Below are positions 46,622 through 57,288 of a stretch of 64,000 nucleotides of DNA, one piece after another; within the stretch, counting starts at the first letter, position 1; each line of letters starts with the position of its first letter. The position numbers and the translations under genes were made by a program. The notes beneath the pieces were generated by a model. The model had not been told where the DNA came from and made no database searches. It saw nothing but the letters and a program-made list of their open reading frames with translations. Source of the DNA: Pseudoips prasinana. Its lineage: Eukaryota > Arthropoda > Insecta > Lepidoptera > Nolidae. The stretch spans positions 33,020,001 through 33,084,000 of the forward strand of contig OX621255.1 of the NCBI GenBank assembly GCA_951640165.1, read 5' to 3'.

Positions 46622-46736
46622 TTTTTTTGAAGTTATACTTCTTTTGGCGCGATGGAGAAAAATGATGAGAGTGAATTTTTACGATGCGCGCGCACACCGA
46701 CATCAAAAAATTTAACAGCATGAAGTTAGTTCTAGG
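46622..46736 (+). mobile_element. Palindromic element family P, copy 4 (truncated)
   Basis: Matches the first 115 bp of copy 1, beginning at a T-run with TTGAAGTTATACTTC, and stops at GAAGTTAGTTCTAGG. The other end is missing. Confidence 0.7.
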
Positions 46737-46939
46737 AGACTATCGACATAAAATATTACGACACTTCAACGAGCAAAAAAAATAGGAACATTAAAACAGG
46801 ACTGGGTTGAAGACACAAAAGGATACGAAGTTAAAAAGTATAGATTCTTTGGGACTTCTTATCATGAGAATGCTTTATTAAATATTTTCAATGTACGTGT
46901 ATATAAAAGTTTAAGAGTAAATACATATAAATAAATAGA

Positions 46940-47099
46940 GACAACTGCTAGACAACTGATAAACACACTTATATATTTCAAACTCATACATAGACACAGG
47001 AAAATAATGGTGGTCCCCACACAAGTATTCGTCCTGGCTCGAACTACCGACCTGCGACTTAGCAGTCACGGTTGCTCACCACTGAGCCAACACGCCAGT
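46940..47099 (-). mobile_element. tRNA-derived SINE
   Basis: Body with ACAACTGATAAACACACTTA and head at the right end with CTCAGTGGTGAGCAACCGTG read on the minus strand. 5' part partly degraded. Confidence 0.55.
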
Positions 47100-47744
47100 C
47101 GTGTATAACACATGTGTGTGCCGTGTATGCGTGTAATACTATGTTTGTATATCACATACTAATATAATCATTCTATTACTATGATTGCAGCATTACCGAC
47201 AAATGTAGCCACCTCTTTTCTAATCAGTCTTTTCACGTTCCCAATTATTCATAAGTATGGATATGGATAAAACTATTCAAACAATTTTCTTTTGTTTTTT
47301 ATTTCATCATGTTGTCGTTACCAATACGACAAACATGCAGATATTAAGAGAGGAAAAGACAGAATACTAATCCTAGTACAAGCTTCCCAGAATATAAGAA
47401 ACTGTTGCAAACTATATTCCTGACGTAGTCATACTAAAGCCCAAATAACCTTGTCTGTAGGCATTTATCACTCCCAAATAAAAATATATACCTATGACAA
47501 ATTCTGCTACAGTTACACCACAAAGTTATGGATTTCAAACTGATTACTAAACCCTGTCAGAAAGAATTATGTTATTATTTTTAAGGCACTATCTGTATGT
47601 ATCTTGCTGTTTGTATGACGTCAAAGAATATCATCACCCCATCTCATCCTGTGGGAGGCGTAGAAGTCGTCGTGGGGGCAAATGTCGTCAACCCGTTTGT
47701 CAAGCGTGGCGATGGACCAACTCCATAGTGGAAATATTTTGGGG
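47100..47744. other. Spacer
   Basis: AT-rich. No gene recognised. Confidence 0.3.
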
Positions 47745-47790
47745 AAGCCTTTGTCCAGCAGTGGACGTCATTACGTGGACATGGTGATGA
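47745..47790 (+). mobile_element. RTE 3' end remnant
   Basis: GGGGAAGCCTTTGTCCAGCA and GTGGACGTCATTACGTGGAC, then GTGATGATTATGA. Confidence 0.6.
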
Positions 47791-48073
47791 TTATGACCTG
47801 TATGTATATCGGTCTGGGATCGCTCTCAAATGGATGAACCTATATCTATTCGGTTTTTTATCAGCTAGAAAATGTTATAGTTATCTATTAAATAAGTTAA
47901 TCTAGTAATATGCTTCGAATCGAATTTCTCATTGCTATGCAATTAAATTAAAATATTTAATTCGGACAACATTGATCCATTATCGGGTTAGTATAAAAGC
48001 TTATAAAAATCTAGTGTTAGTAATAAACATAAAAATCTAATATATAGGTCATGGGAGTCCGACAAACCGCTGT

Positions 48074-48210
48074 GCAATGACCATCTACAAAGCCCCAGGA
48101 CAAGCGCTGAAAGTTGCGGGTGTGGGTTTCAATGTTAGATGTTGTTCGCACAGTCAGCTTTTTGTGGCATTGCCTCGCGTGAGCCATCCTAGAAACCTAT
48201 ATGCATTGAT
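48074..48210 (+). pseudogene. Helitron/Pif1-type helicase C-terminal fragment
   Basis: The frame encodes AMTIYKAPGQALKVAGVGF, then SHSQLFVALPRVSHPRNLYA. This matches the last motifs of Pif1-family and Helitron RepHel helicases (NK.QGQ.L..VGV…S.GQLYVA.SRV..P.NL). The conserved QGQ reads PGQ. Only this tail is present. Confidence 0.65.
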
Positions 48211-48239
48211 TGTCATGAACAGAGAAGCATTGTTGAAAT

Positions 48240-48362
48240 TTTTATCCACATCTAAATCGATATCCTCATACACATCCTCATCCGCATCCCCAACCTCATA
48301 CGCATCCGCAGCCACATCCACATCAATCATCACATCCACATTCACACCCACGACCACGACCA
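48240..48362. repeat. Degenerate CATCC-type minisatellite
   Basis: Repeats of 6 and 12 bp around CATCC(A/G)CA (for example ACATCCTCATCCGCATCC). It lies directly after the helicase fragment and creates serine/threonine-rich frames on one strand and aspartate/valine-rich frames on the other. Confidence 0.7.
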
Positions 48363-48781
48363 AGGAGACGAAGTCTCTGGTACAGCTAGTCATTTGTATA
48401 AATATGCAATTATAATAGTTTATAATTGCAAATTTATACAAATTCTATAAATTATATTAAAATTGGATTTAATAAATACACATAAGTTTAAAAGTCTTTA
48501 TAACTCTTATTGTCAAAAGTAATCAATGATTGATTTGCGAATAAATTTAATTACACATTATCGTAAATTGCACTTTTAATTTATAGAAGCGTGTCAATGA
48601 TTCTCTACATTACACCCTTTAGATAACCTCTCCACATGACCGGCAGCGAGTAATAGCTATTCGATAGTACACTGCATGTTTATAACTTCCGTATCCAAAG
48701 AGCATACCTAACAGCATGCTATAGGTGTTAGTTAGCCGTCCGCTTGTGTGTCTCGTGGGCCCAATATTGTATTGCCAAATA
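48363..48781. other. Spacer
   Basis: AT-rich; no gene recognised. Confidence 0.25.
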
Positions 48782-49228
48782 TCTCGGGACAACTCACACA
48801 CGACCAACTAGGCAGAGCTGTAGTATGGCAACCAGACAACTGATAAACATACTTATATATTTCTAAATCATCATCATCATATCAGCCGAAAGACGTCCAC
48901 TGCTGGACAAAGGCCTCCTCCAAGGATCTCCACAATAGCCTGTCCTGCGCTGCCCGCATCCAGCGGCTCCCTGCGACCCTTGCAAGATCATCGGTCCACT
49001 TTATCTCTATAAGGTGGACCGATGATCTGGTCTTCCGAGCGCTGCGTCTTCCGGTTCGTGGTCGCCGCTCGAGAACTATTTCTAAATACATACATATTAT
49101 AGACAAATTACACCCAGACATGGAACAATTAATCGAGTTCATCAGACAAAAATTTGTCTCGCGTGGGTACCGATCTCACGACCTCTGGCTTCGCAGTCAG
49201 GGTTACTAATCCCTAGACCAACAGGCCG
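48782..49228 (-). mobile_element. tRNA-derived SINE split by an RTE insertion
   Basis: SINE body (GGCAACCAGACAACTGATAA) to the left and head (GCGAAGCCAGAGGTCGTGAG on the minus strand) to the right of a nested RTE tail. The 10-bp sequence ATTTCTAAAT occurs on both sides (48859-48868 and 49078-49087) as a target-site duplication. Confidence 0.75.
48869..49077 (-). mobile_element. Nested RTE LINE tail
   Basis: About 209 bp ending in CATCATCATCAT on the plus strand. The minus-strand frame encodes KWTDDLARVAGSRWMRAAQD and RSLEEAFVQQWTSFG. Upstream, GATGATC and GATCATC blocks form a short internal inverted duplication (about 48985-49030). Confidence 0.8.
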
Positions 49229-49255
49229 TTGTATTCGATATTTCGTATACATATA

Positions 49256-49508
49256 AAATAATAATAATATCCTGGGACATTATTTACACACGGTCATCTG
49301 ATCCCAAACTAAGCAGAGCTTGTACTATTGAAACCAGATAACTGATATGCTACTTTGCTTTTGTAAATATATACTTAAATAGATAAATTACACCCAGACT
49401 CAAAATAAACAGACATGTTCATGCCCACATATATCTGTCCTGGGTGGGAATCGAACCCACGGCCTCCGGCGTGAAAATCAAGCATTTGCCAACCACGCCA
49501 ACAAGCGG
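49256..49508 (-). mobile_element. tRNA-derived SINE
   Basis: Full-looking copy of the 5371 family: body with CATCTGATCCCAAACTAAGC, box B-like GGGTTCGATTCCCACC on the minus strand, head at the right end. It abuts family Q copy 4. Confidence 0.8.
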
Positions 49509-50107
49509 CCATGTGCGAGTCAAACTCGCCCATTAGGGGTCCCGTAACATAATATAAAAATTCTTGTAGTAGTGGATTGAATGACAGGTAAATTGCTGTT
49601 TACGTTGTCTGACGTATACGACTAGATCGTTCAAACCAATTTTCGGCGAGAGTTTGCATGGTAATCTATCTATGTACATCATAATTTTTTTTTTAGTTTT
49701 ATCATTCTCTTATTTTAGAAGTTACAAGGGACACACATTTTACCATTTTTTGGAAGTGTCTCTCGCGCAACATACTATGTACCTATACTATAAAAAATTA
49801 TATTAGAAACCTCAATATCATTTTTGAAGATCTATTCATAGACACCACTTATTTATGGGTTTGAAGAAACACAAAAAAGTTTTGAGTTTCAGTTCGAAGT
49901 ATGGGGAAACCCCAAAATTTATTGCCTTTACTTTTTTGTGTGAAAATTTTTATGCGGTTCACAAGTTACCTTAAGTTAAGTTCAACACTATAGTTCTTAT
50001 AGTTTCGGAAAAGAGTGGCTGTGACATACGGACGGACAGATAGACAGACATTACGAATACATAAGGGTTCCGAATTTTGCCCTTTGGCTACGGAACCCTA
50101 AAAAAAA
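49504..50107 (+). mobile_element. Repeat family Q, copy 4 (diverged)
   Basis: Begins GGCCATGTGCGAGTCAAACT and ends GGCTACGGAACCCTAAAAAA. More diverged than the other copies and without the poly-G run. Confidence 0.7.
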
Positions 50108-50210
50108 GCTAGACCGAGCTAGCAGTCTTGCACATAAAGCAGGCAGGCGTTTAAAATCTGTTCGGGTGCCCTCCGGCGCCGGTAATATTGTTGTTGTTTA
50201 TTTGCGAGAT

Positions 50211-50265
50211 GGCTCGAGCCCACGCTCGCCTCTATTGTCCGGTGTAGCAGTGAAAGCCTCCTAGG
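50211..50265 (+). repeat. Dispersed repeat fragment
   Basis: GCTCGAGCCCACGCTCGCCT, then CTATTGTCCGGTG and GCCTCCTAGGCTA; complement of the 28780 block. Confidence 0.45.
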
Positions 50266-50479
50266 CTAAATGTAATATATACAAACTTATTGCTTTATTA
50301 TGTAAAAATGAAGAAAAATTGCATATCTTGTAAATGGAGGGGAAGTAACCTAAGTTAATGTCGTCAATTAAAAGGCCAAAGCTGCCGCTCCTATAATTAG
50401 AGATCAGGGCCAACCTCAGTGTCAGATATATGCAGAGAGGATTGTTCCACACATTATTATCCCTAAGCGAAGCCGGTTG

Positions 50480-50745
50480 TGAGATCCGTTTCGACTAATG
50501 CACAACAACGCCCGTCCACACACGGACAGACTCGGCACTCTTGTAGAAGCTCCCATCAACGTTCTGCCGTGGCCTGCTTTGGCTGCTCAATCGCTAGAAC
50601 TCAACCCAATTGATGGGATATACGCCAAAAGTTCTGCCGAGTATGGATGCCCTACGTAACCCAAAACCACTTTTTGACTTGTTAGAAAGAGCTTGGGTGG
50701 CCATTTCGCAAAGTGATTTTGATGAACAGATTTTGAGGCTAGTAA
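50480..50745 (+). pseudogene. Tc1-type transposase C-terminal fragment
   Basis: Broken frames encode LMHNNARPHT (the second catalytic Asp is replaced by Asn at HN), then LNPIDGIYAK-like sequence and FDLLERAWVAISQSDFD, the order of the Tc1 transposase end (HDNARPH…LNPIE…W..I). No N-terminus. Confidence 0.6.
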
Positions 50746-51135
50746 ATATTTATTGGATATCTTTTTATTATTAAAAATCTACTTCGTAAACAAATAACTC
50801 TGTGTCTGCACGACATACATCCTGAAATTTGTATTTGTAATAAACATTTATCCCGGGATATTGCGGTCAAGGAGGTCGCATGGCCAATCGCAATAGAGTT
50901 CGAGCCGGGTAACACTTGTCCAATTTGTTTTGATACTGTTGATTTCTTTAAAAGTAACAAATTTTTTTTTTTTTTTTGCAAACTATAAAATATATGGAAA
51001 TGCTAATTAAAATTTATTTTGGTCTCTACCGCGTCATCTGAGCACCATCGAGTACCTGCTCCACATACTTAATACACTTTTATTAAATTGAACGTCATTG
51101 AGATGTACTTGATTGCCTTGGCAAGACTATTGTAT
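50746..51135. other. Spacer
   Basis: AT-rich with a T-run at 50960-50980. No gene. Confidence 0.25.
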
Positions 51136-51139
51136 GTAT

Positions 51140-51417
51140 GTTTATGTATCTGAGTATGGTGCACAAAGTGCAGTGTGTCACGTCTTGCACGATGGTGCAG
51201 GTTGGTCGAGCGTTATCTGTCCCAGACTCGATTGTTTATAAACAGGGGGTCGCAGGGTGCGGGGCGCGAGACGGGGCCACGGCCAGACTAGTTCCCGGGG
51301 GTAGTGCTGCCGCCCGGCGCCGCCTGCGCTTATCGCGCCCTTTATAACCGCGCGCCGCCACCTTCCTGACACACTCGCTTTCTAGTTGCAGCCGCGAACG
51401 TCTCTCGATACATCACC
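51140..51417 (+). promoter_or_regulatory. Promoter of apoLp-III copy 2
   Basis: TATAA at 51343-51347, 75 bases before the ATG. TTATCG (a CGATAA GATA-type site) at 51330-51335 sits just upstream. GTTCCCGGGGGTAGTGC at 51291-51307, TGGTCGAGCG, CACACTCGCT and TACATCACC are shared with copy 1 in the same order. Confidence 0.7.
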
Positions 51418-54400
51418 ATGGCCACCAAGCTGTTCCTGCTCGTCGCCCTCTTCGCCCTCGTGAGTATACCTCCTGCTGCCGTGTGGTGAGCACATGGGGC
51501 CTGTGACCGCTACTAACCGCGCCTTCCCTGTCGCCTACAGAGCCAGGCCAAGCTTGTACGCCGCGACGCGCCCACGCCGCTGCAAGACCTCGAGAAGCAC
51601 GCGCAAGAGTTCCAGAAAACGTTCTCAGAGCAACTCAATGCGCTTGCCAACTCCAAGAACACGCAGGAAGTGAACAAGGCGCTGAAGGAGGGCTCCGACT
51701 CGGTGCTGCAGCAACTCTCTGCTTTGACCAACAGCTTGCAAGGAGCGGTCAGTACACATTACTCATTCTTCTTCACCCGGATAGTCTCACCGTGAAACAG
51801 TTTCTATTCATAGTCATTTCTTTTTTAATATGATGTAACGTGTTTACATATTGATTTTCGAGCATTATGTTTATTGTGTTTGACGTTGTCGGCGGTGTGT
51901 TTCAGTTGAACGATGCCAACGGCAAGGCCAAGAAGGCGCTGGAGGAGGCCAAGCAGAACATCGAGCGCACCGCGGAAGAGCTGCGCAAGGCGCACCCCGA
52001 CGTCGAGAAGCAAGCCAACGCGCTCAAGGAGAAGCTGCAGACCGCCGTCCAGAATACCGTACAGGTGCGTCATTATCTATTGTATTGCTCATTGGTATTT
52101 AGTACTCTCTTACGAACCCGAATGGTATAATCACACTATGTGAGTGTGTATGTTTGTTACTCTTTCACGCAAAAACTACCGGACGGATTTTGATAAAATT
52201 TTGTAGTAGCTTATATATCCGAATAACACATATGCTATAATTTATAAAGTTTAACGTGGGTAAAACCGCGGGACACAGCTGGTATACTTATAAATAGGTT
52301 GTTGTATCACGTCGGATTCAATTGTTTTATTTAATCAATCATAGAACTAAATCGTTCCACTTACTGACAAACTAAAAACAAGTCAACGTAAATACGTTTG
52401 ATAATAATAATAATTTATCAATCACATTGCTATTATACAAATTAATAGTTTTAGGTACGCTTTAAATAAACTAGAAAAATACTAAAAATAACAAGGATTC
52501 TTGGACAATGGAAAATATCAGCTAAATTAAAATATGTGGTCTAAGTTAAAGTTAGCATCTTATCTGAACTCGGTTGGACCTGTGCTTCAGACAATCTCAT
52601 AATATTTTTGCACAACTGTTATTTAACAAACAAGTTGCAAACTGCTTTTCAATAACAGTTGTCTAAAAAATTTTAGAAATAGTAAAATATTTACATTTAA
52701 TTAACATTATATTACTTGGTATAGAATGCTATGTCAATATTCTAAACATAAATAAAAAGTAAATGGAGTTTATTATACAAATAGCGCCATATTTAGGTAT
52801 TTTTTTAAACTCGAGCTAATTGTCTATGCCAGCATAATTGAGTGTGCCCTGAAATTCTGTTATTATCCTCATGTATTTTAGGTAGCAGAAACTTCGAACG
52901 TTAGTATCTTATTGGTTTTGTTATACAAAAAAGGTCCTAAAATAAGTAAAAACGGTTAGCGATTGCATGATTAGCCCGACGCTTTAAACAGCTAAGTCTT
53001 TGGTTCTATTGTCTCAGAATAAATGTTTAATATTCCCCAATATTAAACATCTTACAAGAACTTAGTTTTAATACGAAGAACCTATACTAAAATTACAAGT
53101 CCTTAGTATTAATAAGTGTAAATAAGTTAATAAGTGAATTTAATAAATTTGAAGCATAATTATTAATTATTTGTATTATTAATTACTTTAATTGTATTCG
53201 AAGTTTGATTGTTTGCAAATCGGGCCTGGTGCGAACGTCCGCCACTAAGACAATGTTAAACGTATTCCTGATAAATATTGATGACCAAGCGCATCGGTTT
53301 CATGCATCAATAATTGTAAAACTTTCAGAAATCCTGTCATCCTGCCAGGAAAGCCCTCGGCTGGGTCTTTTGTGTCTTTTCTATTTTATACAAACTTCGG
53401 GCTCGATACACTGAACAGACAGGTGCCCACGCCGTATATTTGTACTAACTTTTACTCCACGTTCGTCGTCACCTTCCTTCGTTATCCTGTCTGTTGTCTT
53501 GTCTGTCTGCTCCGTTTGGAAGGAGCGCGCGTGCTGTTAGCTTAGATAGACCTGAAGGACAGAGTTGATTGTGTATGGAGTGTATGACAGAAAAAGTAAA
53601 GTATATGCCAGAGCCTAATATATACGCCAGATGTAGGCGCCCACGCTTAAGTTAACGCGCTACAGATGCACTTGGCTGCATACATGCTAAAACTTTAGAA
53701 GCCGACGCTCTACGTGGTCGTGGCCGTCAAATGACCCCCATCGACCTCTCTCGTAAGCACCGTCTTCCCAAGAACGTCCTATACGCCCCAGACGATACGC
53801 GATGCTATTATGGTTTACCTAAATCAAATTACTTATTAAAAACTGTCGTGACACGCAATACGGCATCTCGTACTCGAAGACCTAAGTGCGACTCCGAACG
53901 AGTCAAAACCACCATTGCCCTTCAAGTGCCTTAGCTTCATTCGACTTTTTCGACCTTCAACTGCCGCGTGTAAAGCGACAGTTGTAATAAACGTCCCCAA
54001 AAACCAATGCATTTACACCTCAACCAGCGCCTTTTGTGGAGGTTCGAAGCCCAAAGGTACCCTCTGGTGCGGGTTACGTAGTCTGCAGTCTCACGTTGCT
54101 AGAACACTTGAACCTACTTTTGTCTCTATTAACATTTTTATTTTTCTGTTTTGATTTTTTTAAAGACAACACCCGCACTAGTTAAATGGCTCCCTGTGGC
54201 ACGGGGTACTTTTACAAACATAACGGACGGACACAGCGTACACCCAGAGTGGGAACAACTATACTCGTACATGCGTCACACGCATAGTTGTGGTGGTGCG
54301 GTAGTGGCGACAAGACCAGCTTCACCGCTGCAGCCACACCACACTTGCTCTTAGCCCTTTTAAATAGTCAGAACATGAATTGTATTGTTGCACAATACCT

Positions 54401-55647
54401 AAATATTTAATTCTAGGTACAAATAGTTATCTATTAGATCGTGATTTATATTTCGTCATATAGAATTATAATTTAATATATTAATAGTTTAGTTAAATAG
54501 CTAATTTCTTGACGATCTTGTCAAAATCTAGTACCGGTGTCAATACGGCCCAGTAAAGACGGACCCACGAAACGTACCTACTCAAGTGTGCACTTGAAGC
54601 AATTATTGAGTAGACGAGCACAATATCTCCTCGATCTGTTGTCTCTATATGTTTTATTTTTAATTTAATATATTTAGGAAGAGAAAAGGAAACATGGAAA
54701 CAATTACATTATTCATTTTGAGACGGACGCAATAATTTTGAAGTAAGTCTAGGTCAGCACAGATAGTTCAAGAAACACAACAGATTAGTTACGTCCATAT
54801 AGCTAATATCCGGTGAAGCAGTCAAATACCTAAATAAATATATTGGGACAGCCATCGCCTTGTCATCCCATCCCAAACTAGGCAGAGACAGTAACATGGC
54901 AACCTGACTACTGATAAAAATACTAGATGCTCTCACCGGTCCGTAAGCAATCGGCGAGGTTAAGTAACTAGGCTAGCGGTCAATCCATAGATGGGTGACC
55001 GCCAAAGTGGTTTAATTTCTGAGCGCATCCGTGCTTCGGTGGTCACATTAAGTTATCGGTCCCGGTTGTAATCATTAGATAACAGTCGTAAAGGCAGGTC
55101 AGAGGCCTACTGGGTAACCTGACACGAGGGTAATCCCTGCCCATACGATAAGGAACGAAGGAATACTTATATATTTCTAAATACAAATATATTATAGATA
55201 AATGTATTTATGTGGGTGTAAAATTACACCCAGATACAGAACAAATAATCGTGTTTGTAACACAAATCTGTGTGATAAACACGATTATTTTATTATCAGG
55301 GTGGGAGTCGAACTCACGACTTCAGACTTAGCAGACAGGATCACTAAGTACTAGACCTACAGGCCAATCAAACTAAAAAATAGAAAAGCCTTGTGTCTGA
55401 GAATTGCATTTAGTAAATACAGGTATTATTTCGTATAGTGCGAGCAATACTTTTGAAATGCTATTTCTATACCTACTCGTCATTTTTGTACTCACAGGAG
55501 ACCCAGAAGCTCGCTAAGGAGATAGGCAGTAACTTGGAAGCCACCAACGAGAAGCTCGCGCCCAAGATCAAGGCAGCTTACGACGACTTCTACAAGCAGG
55601 TGCAGGAGGTGCAGAAGAAGGTGCACGAGGCCGCCACCAAGCAGTGA
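51418..55647 (+). CDS. apoLp-III: Apolipophorin-III, paralogue 2 (4 exons)
   Basis: Exons 51418-51459, 51541-51747, 51906-52064 and 55498-55647, all phase 0, give 185 aa. The signal peptide MATKLFLLVALFALSQA is followed by KLVRR and a mature chain starting DAPTPLQD, the classic lepidopteran start. The helices carry EKHAQEFQKTFSEQLNALAN, EVNKALKEGSDSVLQQLSAL, RTAEELRKAHPDVEKQAN and NEKLAPKIKAAYDDFY. This copy is closer to canonical moth apoLp-III than copy 1, so it probably keeps the ancestral role as haemolymph apolipoprotein and immune factor. The gene is longer only because intron 3 (3433 bp) has taken mobile elements. No disabling change is seen. Confidence 0.96.
52131..52282 (+). mobile_element. 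Helitron-like element in intron 3
   Basis: GTTTGTTACTCTTTCACGCA and ACTACCGGACGGATTTTGAT, then the 3' hairpin GTGGGTAAAACCGCGGG and terminal CTGG, which fits CTRR. The 5' end is imprecise. Confidence 0.6.
52283..53655. other. Intron 3 filler
   Basis: AT-rich, no gene or recognised repeat. Confidence 0.3.
53656..53934 (+). other. Unrecognised open frame in intron 3
   Basis: An open frame of 92 codons, with Met at 53731, containing TPIDLSRKHRLPKNVLYAPD. Composition is more coding-like than its flanks. I do not recognise it, and there is no splice or promoter evidence. It could be an exapted gene fragment or chance. Confidence 0.15.
54843..55365 (-). mobile_element. tRNA-derived SINE split by a 5S-type SINE
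   Basis: Body (CATCCCAAACTAGGCAGAGA) on the left and head (AGTCGTGAGTTCGACTCCCA on the minus strand) on the right of the insertion. A local AATCGTGTTT…AAACACGATT inverted duplication lies near 55240-55290. Confidence 0.65.
54925..55161 (+). mobile_element. 5S rRNA-derived SINE (nested)
   Basis: The left part (CGGCGAGGTTAAGTAACTAG, then ATAGATGGGTGACCGCC) resembles the 3' half of 5S rRNA. The body contains CCGTGCTTCGGTGGTCACAT and GTCAGAGGCCTACTGGGTAA. AATACT flanks both ends (54919-54924 and 55162-55167) as a target duplication. Confidence 0.65.
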
Positions 55648-55930
55648 GCCCCGGCGCCGCCTCCCACGCCAACTTAGTTGAATCTTTATGAAATACATGT
55701 ATGTTGCTTCATCTGTTCGTTTCATTCGATATGCCTCTGTGTGCTCCTCTATGCCCCATTCAAGCAGAACACACAAATTAGTACTGGGTAAGCAAGTATT
55801 TAAGGCTGCAGCTTATGAAAGTCTAACCACGAATGATATGAGTCACATGCCACCCTCCCTCCGGTAGCTGATTAGGCGAGAGGCCGCTGTCCACATTCCC
55901 AGTCTAACTTCTCACAATGCTAAAACAATT
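55648..55930 (+). other. 3' UTR and flank of apoLp-III copy 2
   Basis: TAGTTGAATCTTTATGAAAT at 55675 onward matches the copy 1 3' UTR. No AATAAA was found within the next 280 bases, so the cleavage signal is a variant or lies farther on. Confidence 0.5.
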
Positions 55931-56040
55931 ACAATTTCATATTTATTTGTTTACTTCGAAACATGGTTTAAAACCCTGGACCCTGTCCCGGGTGTGCTTA
56001 AAAAAGTACAGCATGCCTCGCCAGAAGCACGACGTATGTG
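55931..56040 (-). mobile_element. Retroelement 3' tail
   Basis: Same order as 36590-36850: TTTATTTGTTTACTTCGAAA, then CATGGTTTAAAAC and GCATGCCTCGCC. Confidence 0.4.
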
Positions 56041-56214
56041 TTAATTATGGACAGTCTTCGGATACGTGTGTCACGTGAATAATTTCACAATAATATCATA
56101 ATATTTAATACAGTAACTTGGTAATAAAAAATATAATATCCAATTTATAAGTTATATTAATTAATTTGTCATATATTAATTAGGTAACTGGCAGTTTAAT
56201 AAGAAAAATATTGT

Positions 56215-56330
56215 TATTCTTTATTGCACACAAAAATATACAGTATATACAAGGATATTTATAAATCCATGTACAAAGGCAGGCTTACGTCATTGATGAG
56301 TTTTCTTCCAGCAAACCACTGACAGAGCGA
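56215..56330 (-). mobile_element. Retroelement 3' tail
   Basis: TATTCTTTATTGCACACAAA (complement of an AATAAAGAATA signal) with AAGGCAGGCTTACG beyond, a LINE-like 3' UTR end. Confidence 0.35.
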
Positions 56331-56585
56331 AATCTGTAGGAGAAGCGTAAAAACAAAAGTGTATTCAAAAATAAAATTACCGGGTATATTTTGATGTACG
56401 TTTTAATTTACTTAAAAACCTTTATGTTGAATCAATTTCTTGTAAGACTGCCTTTTAATTTCTATCGATTTGGAAATTGATGAATCTGACTGTAATGTTT
56501 GTACCTACATGAAAACAGAATAAGTAATATTACCAAGGAGATATTAAAATTAAACTTATTTGTGTGAGAATGTTCCTGAAAGTAT

Positions 56586-56725
56586 GTACAGCCGCCAGCA
56601 CATCGAGCTAACCCAATTGTCAAATTTCTTTTGTAGATTTTCAACTTTATCGCTTAAGCATAAGGCTCACTTTCAATTGGGGAAATTTGACAGATTGGGG
56701 TTGCTTGATGTGCTGGCGTCTGTAC
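56586..56725 (-). mobile_element. Small palindromic MITE, family R copy 3
   Basis: 140 bp from GTACAGCCGCCAGCACATCG to GATGTGCTGGCGTCTGTAC. The middle (AATTGAAAGTGAGCC-type) is inverted relative to copies 1 and 2. Confidence 0.7.
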
Positions 56726-57240
56726 CTATCTCACTTATAGCACATGAAATAGCAGGCTGGTTAAAATCCGAAGCAAGAAACAGTAAAAAGAAGAAAGGTA
56801 TTAAAACTAGATGTATAGGCATTTTTCTGCAAAAATCGCTTAAAGTATGTAACTATTTACAACATACCATATGTAACACTTACAGAACATGCAGACGAAG
56901 GCTGGCGTAGGTCTACATCATTTGACAGATTTAGTGCAGCGGGCTCTTCTTGCTGCAAAAAAAAATAAACAGGAGAGTGTCAAATGAGATAACTTATTTT
57001 ATACATATTTAACTATGTATGTATGTAAATTTCATTAAAACTGTGAGCGGTCGTGCGTTGAACTTGTTGTTTTTTTATTAAAATTATTTAATCAAGTATA
57101 ATCGAAATTAACATTAACAGCAACTGCATAAAGTCTAAAGTGCATCGTGCAATAACAGCTTCGTGTTTATCTGTCCTGCTTCAATAATCACTACCTGTCC
57201 CTTTTACGCTCCGCTGGTCTTGTCCGCGAACTGTCAAATT
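56726..57240. other. Spacer
   Basis: No gene recognised. The last ~200 bp may be the LINE's 5' UTR. Confidence 0.25.
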
Positions 57241-57288
57241 CGCTTATCGGACTGGTGCACCGAGTGGTAGAAACAAGATATTATAAAA

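Noticed and set aside
48154..48441. Asp/Val-rich minus-strand frame
   Set aside because: It is the complement of the CATCC minisatellite and helicase fragment.
54925..55030. Functional 5S rRNA gene
   Set aside because: Only part of the 5S sequence is present, it is diverged, and it is flanked by a target duplication within a SINE.
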